From contig NZ_RIZG01000004.1 in the NCBI RefSeq assembly GCF_003721245.1, forward strand, positions 1-64,000: a DNA stretch of 64,000 bases, read 5' to 3'. Both the position numbers and the translations under genes were made by a program. Position 1 is the first letter of the stretch, and each line of letters starts with the position of its first letter. This DNA is from Marinomonas hwangdonensis. GTDB taxonomy: Bacteria; Pseudomonadota; Gammaproteobacteria; Pseudomonadales; Marinomonadaceae. Shown here in pieces: positions 19,538-26,908 of this stretch. The notes under the pieces were generated by a model. The model had not been told where the DNA came from. It saw nothing but the letters and a program-made list of their open reading frames with translations, and searched no databases.

Positions 19538-19595
19538 GAATTTCTTATATTAAACAATATACATATCATTACTGGTTAATGAATAGGAGTAGAAA

Positions 19596-19829
19596 ATGTT
19601 AACAATAGTATTAGCTTTTTTTCTTATGCTGGCTCTTGTGGCAGCTATGGCCGTCGGTGTATTGATGGGCAGAAAGCCCATAGCAGGGTCATGCGGCGGT
19701 ATGGGTGCATTAGGTATGGAAGTTGCGTGTGACCTATGTGGTGGCGATAAAGGTAAATGTGAAAAAGAATCCAGCAAAAGTGACGCTGGGAAAGTTGCTG
19801 ATAAAAAGTTTTACGACGCAACAAAATAA
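19596..19829 (+). CDS. nqrM: NqrM, Na+-NQR maturation protein
   Basis: NqrM (formerly DUF539) is a small membrane protein required for Na+-NQR assembly, probably for delivery of iron to the NqrD/E centre. The 77-residue protein has one N-terminal hydrophobic helix (about residues 2-24) and then four cysteines in GSCGGMGALGMEVACDLCGG and GKCEKES, the family signature. A GGAG Shine-Dalgarno precedes the ATG. It lies between apbE and sthA, the common position in Na+-NQR gammaproteobacteria. Confidence 0.92.
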   Translation: MLTIVLAFFLMLALVAAMAVGVLMGRKPIAGSCGGMGALGMEVACDLCGGDKGKCEKESSKSDAGKVADKKFYDATK

Positions 19830-19850
19830 TTCGATATCAAAGAGGGTGTT

Positions 19851-21245
19851 ATGACGACAAGACATTATGACGTAGTAGTATTAGGGACCGGCCCCGCAGG
19901 AGAAGGCGCGGCCATGAGTGCTGCAAAAGCAGGAAAAAAAGTAGCCGTTATAGAGGCGAGCTCACAAGTCGGTGGTAGTTGTACGCACTTAGGAACCATA
20001 CCCTCAAAAGCATTGCGTCATGCTGTTAAGGAAATCATCGCTTTTAACACCAACCCAATGTTTCGTGATATCGGCGAGCCACGTTGGTTTTCATTCCCAA
20101 AAGTATTGGATAGAGCGAATCGAGTTATTGATCAACAGGTAATGGGGCGAACGGAGTATTACGCGCGTAATCGAATAGATATTTACTTCGGTACAGGTAA
20201 ATTCAAAGATGCTAATACCATTGAAGTGAATACTTATGAAAAAGGGCCGGAGCTACTAGAAGCTAAAAAAGTCGTTATTGCCACTGGGTCTCGCCCATAC
20301 CGGCCTGCCAATATCGATTTCTCACACCCAAGAATTTATTGCTCTGATACCATACTAAGTTTAAGTCACACGCCACGATCTTTGATTATTTACGGTGCTG
20401 GTGTCATAGGGTGTGAATACGCTTCTATTTTCTGTGGGTTAGGGGTTCGTGTCGAATTAATTAATCCGGCCAAGAAATTGTTGAGCTTTTTGGATGATGA
20501 AATTACTGATGCGCTAAGTTATCACCTACGCGATGGTGGTGTGTTGATTAGACATAACGAAACCTTTGAATCTGTTGAAACAACGGATAGAGGGGTAGTC
20601 ATGCACATGACTTCAGGTAAGAAGCTTCGCGCTGATGCCTTGTTATTTTGCAATGGACGTTCTGGGAATACAGATAGCTTGGGTTTAGAAGCCATTGGGT
20701 TGGAAGCGAATGCCCGCGGTCAACTTGCCGTCAACGATACTTATCAGACTCAGGTAGAGAATGTGTTTGCGGCGGGTGATGTCATTGGTTGGCCAAGTCT
20801 TGCCAGTGCGGCGTATGATCAAGGTCGTGCAGCAGCAGCAAATATGTTTGGCTTAATCGGTGGGGAGTTTATTAGCGAAGTCCCCACAGGTATTTACACA
20901 ATTCCTGAGATCAGTTCGGTTGGTAAGACAGAAGCGGAATTGACGGCAGAAAAAGTTCCTTACGAAGTGGGCCGAGCTTTCTTCAAAAACACGGCTAGGG
21001 CTCAAATAACTGGTGAAGCTGTGGGTATGCTTAAAATACTGTTTCATCGCGAATCACTGGAATTGTTGGGCATACACTGTTTTGGTGACCAAGCATCAGA
21101 GATCGTGCATATCGGTCAAGCTATAATGAAGCAGCCAGGAAAGCAAAACACACTTAAGTATTTCCTAAATACGACCTTTAACTATCCGACAATGGCAGAA
21201 GCTTATCGGGTTGCCGCCTTAAATGGTTTCAATCGGGTCTTCTAG
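19851..21245 (+). CDS. sthA: Soluble (Si-specific) pyridine nucleotide transhydrogenase
   Basis: SthA equilibrates NADPH and NAD+, mostly oxidising excess NADPH. The 464-residue flavoprotein (E. coli 466) has the N-terminal FAD motif [18 protein letters not shown] and [17 protein letters not shown], where the second redox Cys of the dihydrolipoamide dehydrogenase family is replaced, as is normal for SthA. It also has the NAD motif [13 protein letters not shown], the FAD-binding [17 protein letters not shown] and a C-terminal dimer domain. It lies 21 bp after nqrM and ends at a terminator. Confidence 0.94.
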   Translation: MTTRHYDVVVLGTGPAGEGAAMSAAKAGKKVAVIEASSQVGGSCTHLGTIPSKALRHAVKEIIAFNTNPMFRDIGEPRWFSFPKVLDRANRVIDQQVMGRTEYYARNRIDIYFGTGKFKDANTIEVNTYEKGPELLEAKKVVIATGSRPYRPANIDFSHPRIYCSDTILSLSHTPRSLIIYGAGVIGCEYASIFCGLGVRVELINPAKKLLSFLDDEITDALSYHLRDGGVLIRHNETFESVETTDRGVVMHMTSGKKLRADALLFCNGRSGNTDSLGLEAIGLEANARGQLAVNDTYQTQVENVFAAGDVIGWPSLASAAYDQGRAAAANMFGLIGGEFISEVPTGIYTIPEISSVGKTEAELTAEKVPYEVGRAFFKNTARAQITGEAVGMLKILFHRESLELLGIHCFGDQASEIVHIGQAIMKQPGKQNTLKYFLNTTFNYPTMAEAYRVAALNGFNRVF

Positions 21246-21266
21246 ATTAGTATAAGTTGTAACAGC

Positions 21267-21293
21267 AAAAAACCCACTTTAAGTGGGTTTTTT
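21267..21293. terminator. Bidirectional terminator between sthA and hpt
   Basis: AAAAAACCCACTT and AAGTGGGTTTTTT form a strong hairpin with T runs on both strands between convergent genes. Confidence 0.9.
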
Positions 21294-21339
21294 ATGCGAG
21301 CAAACTAAGGTTGCTTGAGTCTGTGTAATTAGGGCTCTT

Positions 21340-21891
21340 CTAGCTGCCTTTGATTGCGTAAATGCCTTTAAGATTTCTAAAATAGCCTTTGTAATCCATG
21401 CCATAGCCGAAAAGAAAGCGGTCCGCGACATCTGTGCCTATGTAATCTGGAACGATATCTGTTTTTCTATCATGCAGTTTGTTAATGACAGTAGCGGAGT
21501 GGACACTGGATGTATCTTGTTGTTCCAACCATTTAATAATGGCCTGCAAGGTGTGCCCCTGGTCAAAAATATCGTCAATCACAAGGATATGTCTGTCTTT
21601 TAAACTGCTTTGAGGGTAACTAAGCCAATTTAAAGCAGCCCCTTCTGTTTCCATTCCATAACGTGTTGCGTGAATGTAATCCAGTTCGAGCGGGAAATTC
21701 AAGCGCTCAATAAGGGCTGCTGTGGGAACTAAACCACCATTCATCACACATAAAACCAGTGGGAGTTTGTCGGCTAGGTCAGCGGTGATTTGAGCGGCCA
21801 TCTTATCGAGCGCAAGGTTGAGTGTGTGTTCGTTAACTAAGCAATCAGCGTCGTTCAGGATTTCATTTAAGTCATTGAGTGTGAGTGTCAT
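21340..21891 (-). CDS. hpt: Hypoxanthine-guanine phosphoribosyltransferase
   Basis: This purine salvage enzyme joins hypoxanthine or guanine to PRPP. The 183-residue protein has the type I PRTase PRPP-binding loop ILVIDDIFDQGHTLQ (about residues 98-112), the flexible-loop region LDYIHATRYG and the late DFVG-like segment PDYIGTDVADRFLFGYGMDY. It is close in length to E. coli Hpt (178). The exact base preference (hypoxanthine against guanine or xanthine) cannot be read with certainty. It is followed on the left by the bidirectional terminator. Confidence 0.88.
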   Translation of the reverse strand: MTLTLNDLNEILNDADCLVNEHTLNLALDKMAAQITADLADKLPLVLCVMNGGLVPTAALIERLNFPLELDYIHATRYGMETEGAALNWLSYPQSSLKDRHILVIDDIFDQGHTLQAIIKWLEQQDTSSVHSATVINKLHDRKTDIVPDYIGTDVADRFLFGYGMDYKGYFRNLKGIYAIKGS

Positions 21892-21946
21892 GGAGGGGTC
21901 CCATTTTAAAAAATTGGCGCGATTCTACATCAATCTTTACCAGATG

Positions 21947-22771
21947 CTAAGTTTTAATATCATGCAGGCTTGCGCAGAGGCAAATCGATGCCAACACGAT
22001 AAGCCAAGAGCTTTGCAGCCACACAATTAATATAGGTATGGCAGCGAAGGCACCATAGATTACCTGATAGCCAGTAAAAAACTGAGCGAATGAACCAAAA
22101 ATGATATTGAGTATGTACAGACCTATGCTACCGGCTAGTGCTGAGATGGCAGCCCACTTGGGTGAGACATCGGCGTTAGGGGTCAAAAAATTTAATGTAA
22201 GCAACATTAGAAAGTATAAAATCATACTGCCTAGTTCGAGCAAACCATTCAACCAGATATTTGATTCGAGATTTTGTATCTGTATCGAGATTAGCGTGCC
22301 GTACATACTAAGCGAAGCCGCAAACAGAATTGGCCCTAATGTTAATATCGCCCAGTAAGTCAGTAGTCTCTCCCGTAACTTGCGAGCTTTCCTTATTCCC
22401 CATATTTCCTGAACACTGCCTTCAAAACTGTTTAGCAACAAAAGAGCAGTAAGAAACAAAGCCACTAAACCCGCTATAGGCAAGTTTTTCGCTTGTTCTG
22501 AAAAAGTGATCAGATAAGGTAGAACGACATCACTTGAGCCTGGCGCTAAGTGTTGTTCCACTAAATCAAAAAGCTGTATCTGCATTGATTCAAGCGCGGG
22601 TGTAAAGCTAAGGATGCCAAGAATAATACTGATAATTGGTACCGCTGCTAACAGACTTGATAGCGTCAGTTGAGAGGCTTTTTGTGACAGGTTACGATTC
22701 TGGAATCGAGCCAATGTTGGTTTTACGTAACGGGTAAAAGCCTCTTGGAATTGGAGTTTCTGAACAGTCAT
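21947..22771 (-). CDS. YihY/BrkB family inner-membrane protein
   Basis: A 274-residue polytopic membrane protein with about six hydrophobic segments. The family features are RNLSQKASQLTLSSLLAAVPIISIILGIL near the N-terminus (about residues 23-51), FEGSVQEIWGIRKARKLRERLLTYW (about 114-138) and the late FTGYQVIYGAFAAIPILIVWLQSSW. The family has been called 'ribonuclease BN' in error in older annotation; its function is not settled. It lies 55 bp upstream of hpt on the same strand and could be co-transcribed. Confidence 0.85.
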   Translation of the reverse strand: MTVQKLQFQEAFTRYVKPTLARFQNRNLSQKASQLTLSSLLAAVPIISIILGILSFTPALESMQIQLFDLVEQHLAPGSSDVVLPYLITFSEQAKNLPIAGLVALFLTALLLLNSFEGSVQEIWGIRKARKLRERLLTYWAILTLGPILFAASLSMYGTLISIQIQNLESNIWLNGLLELGSMILYFLMLLTLNFLTPNADVSPKWAAISALAGSIGLYILNIIFGSFAQFFTGYQVIYGAFAAIPILIVWLQSSWLIVLASICLCASLHDIKT

Positions 22772-22971
22772 TTTATAAAGCTCTTTCGATTAGTGCGGTT
22801 ATTATCGCAGCTTTTATCGGCGTTTCAAAAGCGCATTTCAATATCAACTGTCTAATTTCTAGTCATTGAGCTATTGAGTGTATTTTTTGTGACGTCAGGT
22901 GTGGATGAGTGCTTTTGTTGTTAAAAGCGAAATGCACAAATACGGTGCAAGAGTGCGTAACTATTGGTTTT

Positions 22972-23002
22972 TTGCTTGTTTTCTGGGCGTTGAGTCTATA
23001 AG
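22972..23002 (+). promoter_or_regulatory. Possible promoter for a small RNA
   Basis: TATAAG(AT) at 22997-23002 makes a good -10 element. The best -35 match is TTGCTT at 22972 with a long 19-base spacer, or GCTTGT at a 17-base spacer. It would start transcription near 23009, about 100 bases before a terminator that has no gene in front of it. Weak on its own; supported by the orphan terminator. Confidence 0.35.
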
Positions 23003-23008
23003 ATCCGC

Positions 23009-23110
23009 TTCGTTCCTTTTGTGATATTTGTATTGAAGGCGACAAATACTAGCTATTTATAGTTCCTTGTCTACAAATTGTCATTTAGCCCAGTTTTACT
23101 GGGCTTTTTT
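23009..23110 (+). ncRNA. Putative small RNA ending at an orphan terminator
   Basis: The 407-base gap between the leftward YihY gene and tRNA-Arg has no ORF of weight, yet holds a strong rightward terminator (23087-23110: AGCCCAG, loop, CTGGGCT, six or more T). Upstream of it lie a possible promoter and a second hairpin with a 7-bp stem (TATTTGT at 23025 with ACAAATA at 23042) around a 10-base loop. This is the layout of a Hfq-type sRNA of about 100 nt. I recognise no known RNA family. The rest of the gap (22772-22970) shows nothing supportable. Confidence 0.4.
23087..23110 (+). terminator. Rightward terminator without an upstream gene
   Basis: AGCCCAG-TTTTA-CTGGGCT is followed by T6. The T run is present only on the plus strand. 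No plus-strand coding gene precedes it, so it probably ends a small RNA. Confidence 0.85.
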
Positions 23111-23121
23111 ATGACTATTGG

Positions 23122-23149
23122 TTGACGATTATTATTCCATCCCTATAAT
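23122..23149 (+). promoter_or_regulatory. Sigma-70 promoter of tRNA-Arg
   Basis: TTGACG, a 16-base spacer and TATAAT, ending 29 bases before the mature tRNA 5' end. Near-consensus. Confidence 0.8.
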
Positions 23150-23178
23150 AGCCCTCCAAATGAAATGTAATGACATTA

Positions 23179-23255
23179 GTTCCGTTAGCTCAGTTGGATA
23201 GAGCAACCGCCTTCTAAGCGGTAGGTCACTGGTTCGAATCCAGTACGGAGCACCA
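23179..23255 (+). tRNA. tRNA-Arg (anticodon TCT)
   Basis: A complete 77-base tRNA with encoded CCA. The acceptor stem pairs GTTCCGT with ACGGAGC (one U-G). The anticodon stem ACCGC/GCGGT holds the loop CTTCTAA, so the anticodon is TCT and it reads AGA arginine codons. The T arm has GGTTCGAATCC. It has its own near-consensus promoter. Confidence 0.97.
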
Positions 23256-23318
23256 TTTCAGTCCATTACTTTAATTAAATTTTTTATTTAGGTTTTGTTG
23301 GCTGCAATCAAATAAACG

Positions 23319-23335
23319 TCTTGTTAATAACAAGA
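23319..23335. promoter_or_regulatory. Perfect palindrome upstream of tig
   Basis: TCTTGTTAATAACAAGA is a perfect 8-1-8 inverted repeat 39 bp before the trigger factor start codon. It could be an operator or a 5' UTR hairpin. It has no T run, so it is not a terminator. Confidence 0.35.
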
Positions 23336-23374
23336 TTGCCAACAAATTAAAGCAGGTTCCCGAGAGGAAGTTTT

Positions 23375-24700
23375 ATGCAAGTTTCTGTAGAGACAACGTC
23401 TCCAATCGAGCGCGTTCTAACAATTAGTGTTCCAGCTGCTCGTGTTGACGAAAAAGTAAATTCTGAAGTGGCTAAAACAGCGAAAACAATCCGCATAGAT
23501 GGTTTCCGTAAGGGAAAAGTGCCTGTCAGCGTTGTGAAAAAACGTTACGGTCAAGGTATCCGCATTGATGCTGTTGAGCAAATCATGCGTGATGCTTATG
23601 TTGAAGCACTGCAAAAAGAATCGATTCAACCTGCTGGCGCTCCTTCCATCGAACCTAAGAGCCTTGCTGAAGGTGCTGATCTTGAGTTCGTGATTAAAGT
23701 TGAAGTTTACCCAGAAATTACTCTTGCTGATAACTCTGCGATTAAAGTAGAGCGCATCATTTCTGAAGTAACAGATGCTGATGTTGATACAATGCTTGAA
23801 ACTTTGCGTAAGCAAAACTCAGAGTGGACATCCGTAGAGCGTGAATCAGCCGATGGCGATCAAGTAACGATTGATTTTGTTGGCTACCTAGGCGACGAAG
23901 CCTTTGAAGGTGGTGCAGCTCAAGGTCACAAATTAGTTTTGGGTTCCAACACCATGATTCCTGGTTTTGAATCCGGTATTCTTGGTGCTAAAGCAGGCGA
24001 AGAACGTACTATTTCTGTGACTTTCCCAGAAGATTACCAAGCTGAAAACTTGAAAGGCAAAGAAGCGTCTTTCAAAATTACTGTTTCCGAAGTAGCTGAA
24101 CAGGTTCTTCCAGAACTTAATGATGCCTTTGTTGAAAAATTCGGTCTTGAAGAAGCAACGCTAGATGCTTTGCGTGCTGAAGTGCGTAAAAACATGGATC
24201 GCGAACTAAACCAAGCGGTTAAATCTAAGCTAAAAAATTCTTTGTTCGAAGGTTTGTCGTCTATTAATGAAGTTGAAGTTCCTTCCGCTTTAATTGATCA
24301 AGAAGTCGATGGCTTACGTAAACAAGCAGGCCAGCAATTTGGTGGTCAAGGTTTTGACGTGTCTCAGTTGCCAGCAGAGCTTTTCCAAGACGAAGCGAAA
24401 AAACGCGCTAAATTGGGTTTGCTGATTTCTGAAATCATCAAGTCAAACGAAATGAAAGTGGACGACGAGCGTGTATATGCTTTCTTAGAAGAGATGGCGC
24501 AAGCGTACCAAGAGCCACAACAAGTGATTGACTTTTACTTGAAGAATAAAGAGCAGCTTTCTCAGGTTCAATCTGCTGTACTTGAAGAGCAAGTTGTTGA
24601 TAAACTGTTAGAATCTGCCCAAGTAACGGAAGTAACCTTGGGTTACGAAGACGCTATCAAGCCAAAAGCCCAAGCTGAAGAGGTTGGGGAAGAAGCATAA
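23375..24700 (+). CDS. tig: Trigger factor (ribosome-associated chaperone and PPIase)
   Basis: Trigger factor binds near the ribosomal exit tunnel and helps nascent chains fold. The 441-residue protein has the N-terminal ribosome-binding domain with the loop GFRKGKVPVSVVKKRYG (about residues 43-59), the FKBP-type PPIase domain (about 160-245, with DQVTIDFVGYLGDEAFEGG) and the alpha-helical C-terminal chaperone domain. The order tig-clpP-clpX-lon-hupB-ppiD is the conserved gammaproteobacterial proteostasis cluster. A GAGAGGAAG Shine-Dalgarno precedes the ATG. Confidence 0.96.
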   Translation: MQVSVETTSPIERVLTISVPAARVDEKVNSEVAKTAKTIRIDGFRKGKVPVSVVKKRYGQGIRIDAVEQIMRDAYVEALQKESIQPAGAPSIEPKSLAEGADLEFVIKVEVYPEITLADNSAIKVERIISEVTDADVDTMLETLRKQNSEWTSVERESADGDQVTIDFVGYLGDEAFEGGAAQGHKLVLGSNTMIPGFESGILGAKAGEERTISVTFPEDYQAENLKGKEASFKITVSEVAEQVLPELNDAFVEKFGLEEATLDALRAEVRKNMDRELNQAVKSKLKNSLFEGLSSINEVEVPSALIDQEVDGLRKQAGQQFGGQGFDVSQLPAELFQDEAKKRAKLGLLISEIIKSNEMKVDDERVYAFLEEMAQAYQEPQQVIDFYLKNKEQLSQVQSAVLEEQVVDKLLESAQVTEVTLGYEDAIKPKAQAEEVGEEA

Positions 24701-24724
24701 GACGAGTCTTATCTTTTTTAATAA

Positions 24725-24758
24725 GGTCGACATAGCATTTTGTTATGTCGACTTTTTT
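24725..24758 (+). terminator. Terminator between tig and clpP
   Basis: GTCGACATA and TATGTCGAC form a 9-bp stem around a 9-base loop, followed by T6. It partly or fully separates tig from clpPX. Confidence 0.85.
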
Positions 24759-24775
24759 GTTTTAAGGAATGCGAA

Positions 24776-25408
24776 ATGAATTTGATGAACCAAACTACCG
24801 GTCCTGTTGCGATAACAAGTAATGGCCTTGTTCCAATGGTAATTGAACAGACTGCTCGTGGAGAAAGGTCATTTGATATTTACTCGCGCTTACTTAAAGA
24901 GCGAGTGATTTTCTTAGTAGGTCAAGTGGAAGACCACATGGCTAACCTTGTAGTCGCTCAATTGTTATTCTTAGAATCTGAAAATCCTGAAAAAGACATT
25001 CATTTGTACATTAATTCACCAGGTGGTTCTGTTACTGCAGGCATGTCTATTTATGACACCATGCAGTTTATTAAACCTGACGTCAGCACCATGTGTATCG
25101 GTCAAGCGGCCAGTATGGGTGCATTGTTATTGACTGCCGGTGCCGCAGGTAAGCGTTTCTGCCTTCCTAATTCACGCGTTATGATTCACCAACCTTTGGG
25201 TGGCTATCAGGGTCAAGCTTCTGATATCGAGATTCATACTCGTGAAATCTTGGGTATAAAACATAAGTTGAATGAGATTATTTCTCATCATTCTGGTAAG
25301 CCAATTGAGCAAGTTGCTGCGGATACAGATCGTGATAATTTCATGAACCCGCAAACAGCAAAAGAATACGGTTTGATTGATGAAATACTACAGAAACGAA
25401 CAGTTTAA
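24776..25408 (+). CDS. clpP: ATP-dependent Clp protease proteolytic subunit
   Basis: ClpP forms the tetradecameric proteolytic chamber used with ClpX. The catalytic triad is visible: Ser in [11 protein letters not shown], His in VMIHQPLGG and Asp in DTDRDNFM. The ATG at 24776 (MNLMNQ), with an AAGGAA Shine-Dalgarno, gives 210 residues, near the E. coli length of 207. A longer frame from 24740 starts inside the terminator hairpin and was rejected. clpX follows after 16 bp without a terminator. Confidence 0.96.
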   Translation: MNLMNQTTGPVAITSNGLVPMVIEQTARGERSFDIYSRLLKERVIFLVGQVEDHMANLVVAQLLFLESENPEKDIHLYINSPGGSVTAGMSIYDTMQFIKPDVSTMCIGQAASMGALLLTAGAAGKRFCLPNSRVMIHQPLGGYQGQASDIEIHTREILGIKHKLNEIISHHSGKPIEQVAADTDRDNFMNPQTAKEYGLIDEILQKRTV

Positions 25409-25424
25409 AATAAGGGTGGAATAA

Positions 25425-26705
25425 ATGTCAGATGATAATACTAGCCGTGGCGACCACTCTGATCGGTTATTATATTGCTCTTTTTGCGGGAAGAGTCAAG
25501 ACGAGGTAAAAAAGCTCATTGCTGGACCTTCAGTTTACATCTGTAATGAGTGCGTTGATCTATGCAACAATATTATCACGCAAGAATTATCTCAAGCGGC
25601 CGACAGTGCTGAAGCGACGGACGTGTTGCCGTCACCAGCCAAACTTAGTGCAGCATTAGATGAATACGTAATTGGTCAAGATAAAGCCAAACGAGTGTTG
25701 GCTGTGGCGGTTTACAATCACTACAAACGCTTACGCCATCAAGGTAAATCGGATACCAGTATTGAGCTTGGCAAAAGCAATATATTGCTTATTGGTCCAA
25801 CGGGTAGTGGTAAAACATTGCTTGCCCAAACGCTTGCTCGTGTTTTAGATGTGCCTTTTACTATTGCTGATGCGACTACGCTGACAGAAGCGGGTTATGT
25901 GGGCGAGGACGTAGAAAATATCATTCAAAAACTACTGCAAAACTGCGATTACGATGTTGAAAAAGCCCAGCGCGGTATTGTGTACATTGATGAGATAGAT
26001 AAAATTTCAAGAAAGTCTGATAACCCATCTATTACTCGTGATGTGTCTGGTGAAGGTGTTCAGCAAGCCTTGCTTAAGTTGATTGAAGGTACGGTTGCCT
26101 CTGTACCGCCACAAGGGGGGCGTAAGCATCCTCAACAAGAATTTTTGCAAGTAGATACCTCCAACATTTTGTTTATTTGTGGTGGTGCGTTTGCAGGTTT
26201 AGAGCGTGTTATCAGTGATAGAACAGAAAAGAGCAGTATCGGTTTCTCAGCCACCGTGAAAAGCAAAGAAGTCGGACGTTCGTTCTCGGAAGCGGTTCAT
26301 AAAGTGGAAACCGAAGACTTGGTTAAATTTGGTTTGATCCCCGAGTTTGTAGGTCGTCTACCTGTTGTAGCTACTCTTTCTGAGCTCGATGAAGAAGCGC
26401 TTATGACGATTCTCAGCGAGCCTAAAAATGCCTTGGTAAAACAGTACCAACATTTATTTGAACTAGAAGGTGTTGAGCTTGAGTTTACGCCAGAGTCATT
26501 GCGTGAAGCTGCTATTCTTGCACTAGAGCGTAAAACAGGCGCGCGTGGACTTCGTAGTATTCTTGAGTCGGCTTTGCTTGATTGCATGTTTGAACTGCCA
26601 ACCCGAACGGATGTGGTTAAAGTGGTGATGGATGGTCCGGCCATACGTGGAACTTCTGAACCCAAAATGGTGTTGCAAAAGGAAGAGTTAGCGAAAAACG
26701 GCTAA
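25425..26705 (+). CDS. clpX: ATP-dependent Clp protease ATPase subunit ClpX
   Basis: ClpX unfolds substrates and feeds them into ClpP. The 426-residue protein has the N-terminal zinc finger (CSFCGKSQ and CNECVDLC, residues 15-45), Walker A GPTGSGKT (about 124-131), Walker [11 protein letters not shown], the IGF-type ClpP-docking loop (EKSSIGFSA, near 270) and the C-terminal sensor-2 [11 protein letters not shown]. It is co-transcribed with clpP. Confidence 0.97.
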   Translation: MSDDNTSRGDHSDRLLYCSFCGKSQDEVKKLIAGPSVYICNECVDLCNNIITQELSQAADSAEATDVLPSPAKLSAALDEYVIGQDKAKRVLAVAVYNHYKRLRHQGKSDTSIELGKSNILLIGPTGSGKTLLAQTLARVLDVPFTIADATTLTEAGYVGEDVENIIQKLLQNCDYDVEKAQRGIVYIDEIDKISRKSDNPSITRDVSGEGVQQALLKLIEGTVASVPPQGGRKHPQQEFLQVDTSNILFICGGAFAGLERVISDRTEKSSIGFSATVKSKEVGRSFSEAVHKVETEDLVKFGLIPEFVGRLPVVATLSELDEEALMTILSEPKNALVKQYQHLFELEGVELEFTPESLREAAILALERKTGARGLRSILESALLDCMFELPTRTDVVKVVMDGPAIRGTSEPKMVLQKEELAKNG

Positions 26706-26727
26706 CCACTTTTACATAAGCCTAGCT

Positions 26728-26768
26728 AAGCCGAATTTGAGTATGATTGCTCTTATTCGGCTTTTTTT
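26728..26768 (+). terminator. Terminator after clpX
   Basis: AAGCCGAAT and ATTCGGCTT pair around an 18-base loop with an inner AG/CT pair, then T5. It separates clpPX from lon. Confidence 0.85.
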
Positions 26769-26820
26769 ATGGTGTTTTGCGATAAAACACTGTGTACACT
26801 AAATTGAAATAACGATGGCG

Positions 26821-26848
26821 CTTGTAATTTCGGGCTTAGCCCTTATCT
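26821..26848 (+). promoter_or_regulatory. Possible heat-shock (sigma-32) promoter of lon
   Basis: CTTGTAA, a 12-base spacer and CCCTTATCT resemble the sigma-32 consensus CTTGAAA-N13-15-CCCCATNT. Lon is a heat-shock gene in E. coli. The spacer is one base short and the -10 is imperfect, so this is a candidate only. Confidence 0.35.
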
Positions 26849-26908
26849 CTTTCCTATCAAAATGAATATAAAAGTGCGCGTTTTTTTGCGCCCAGATTGG
26901 AAGTCAAT

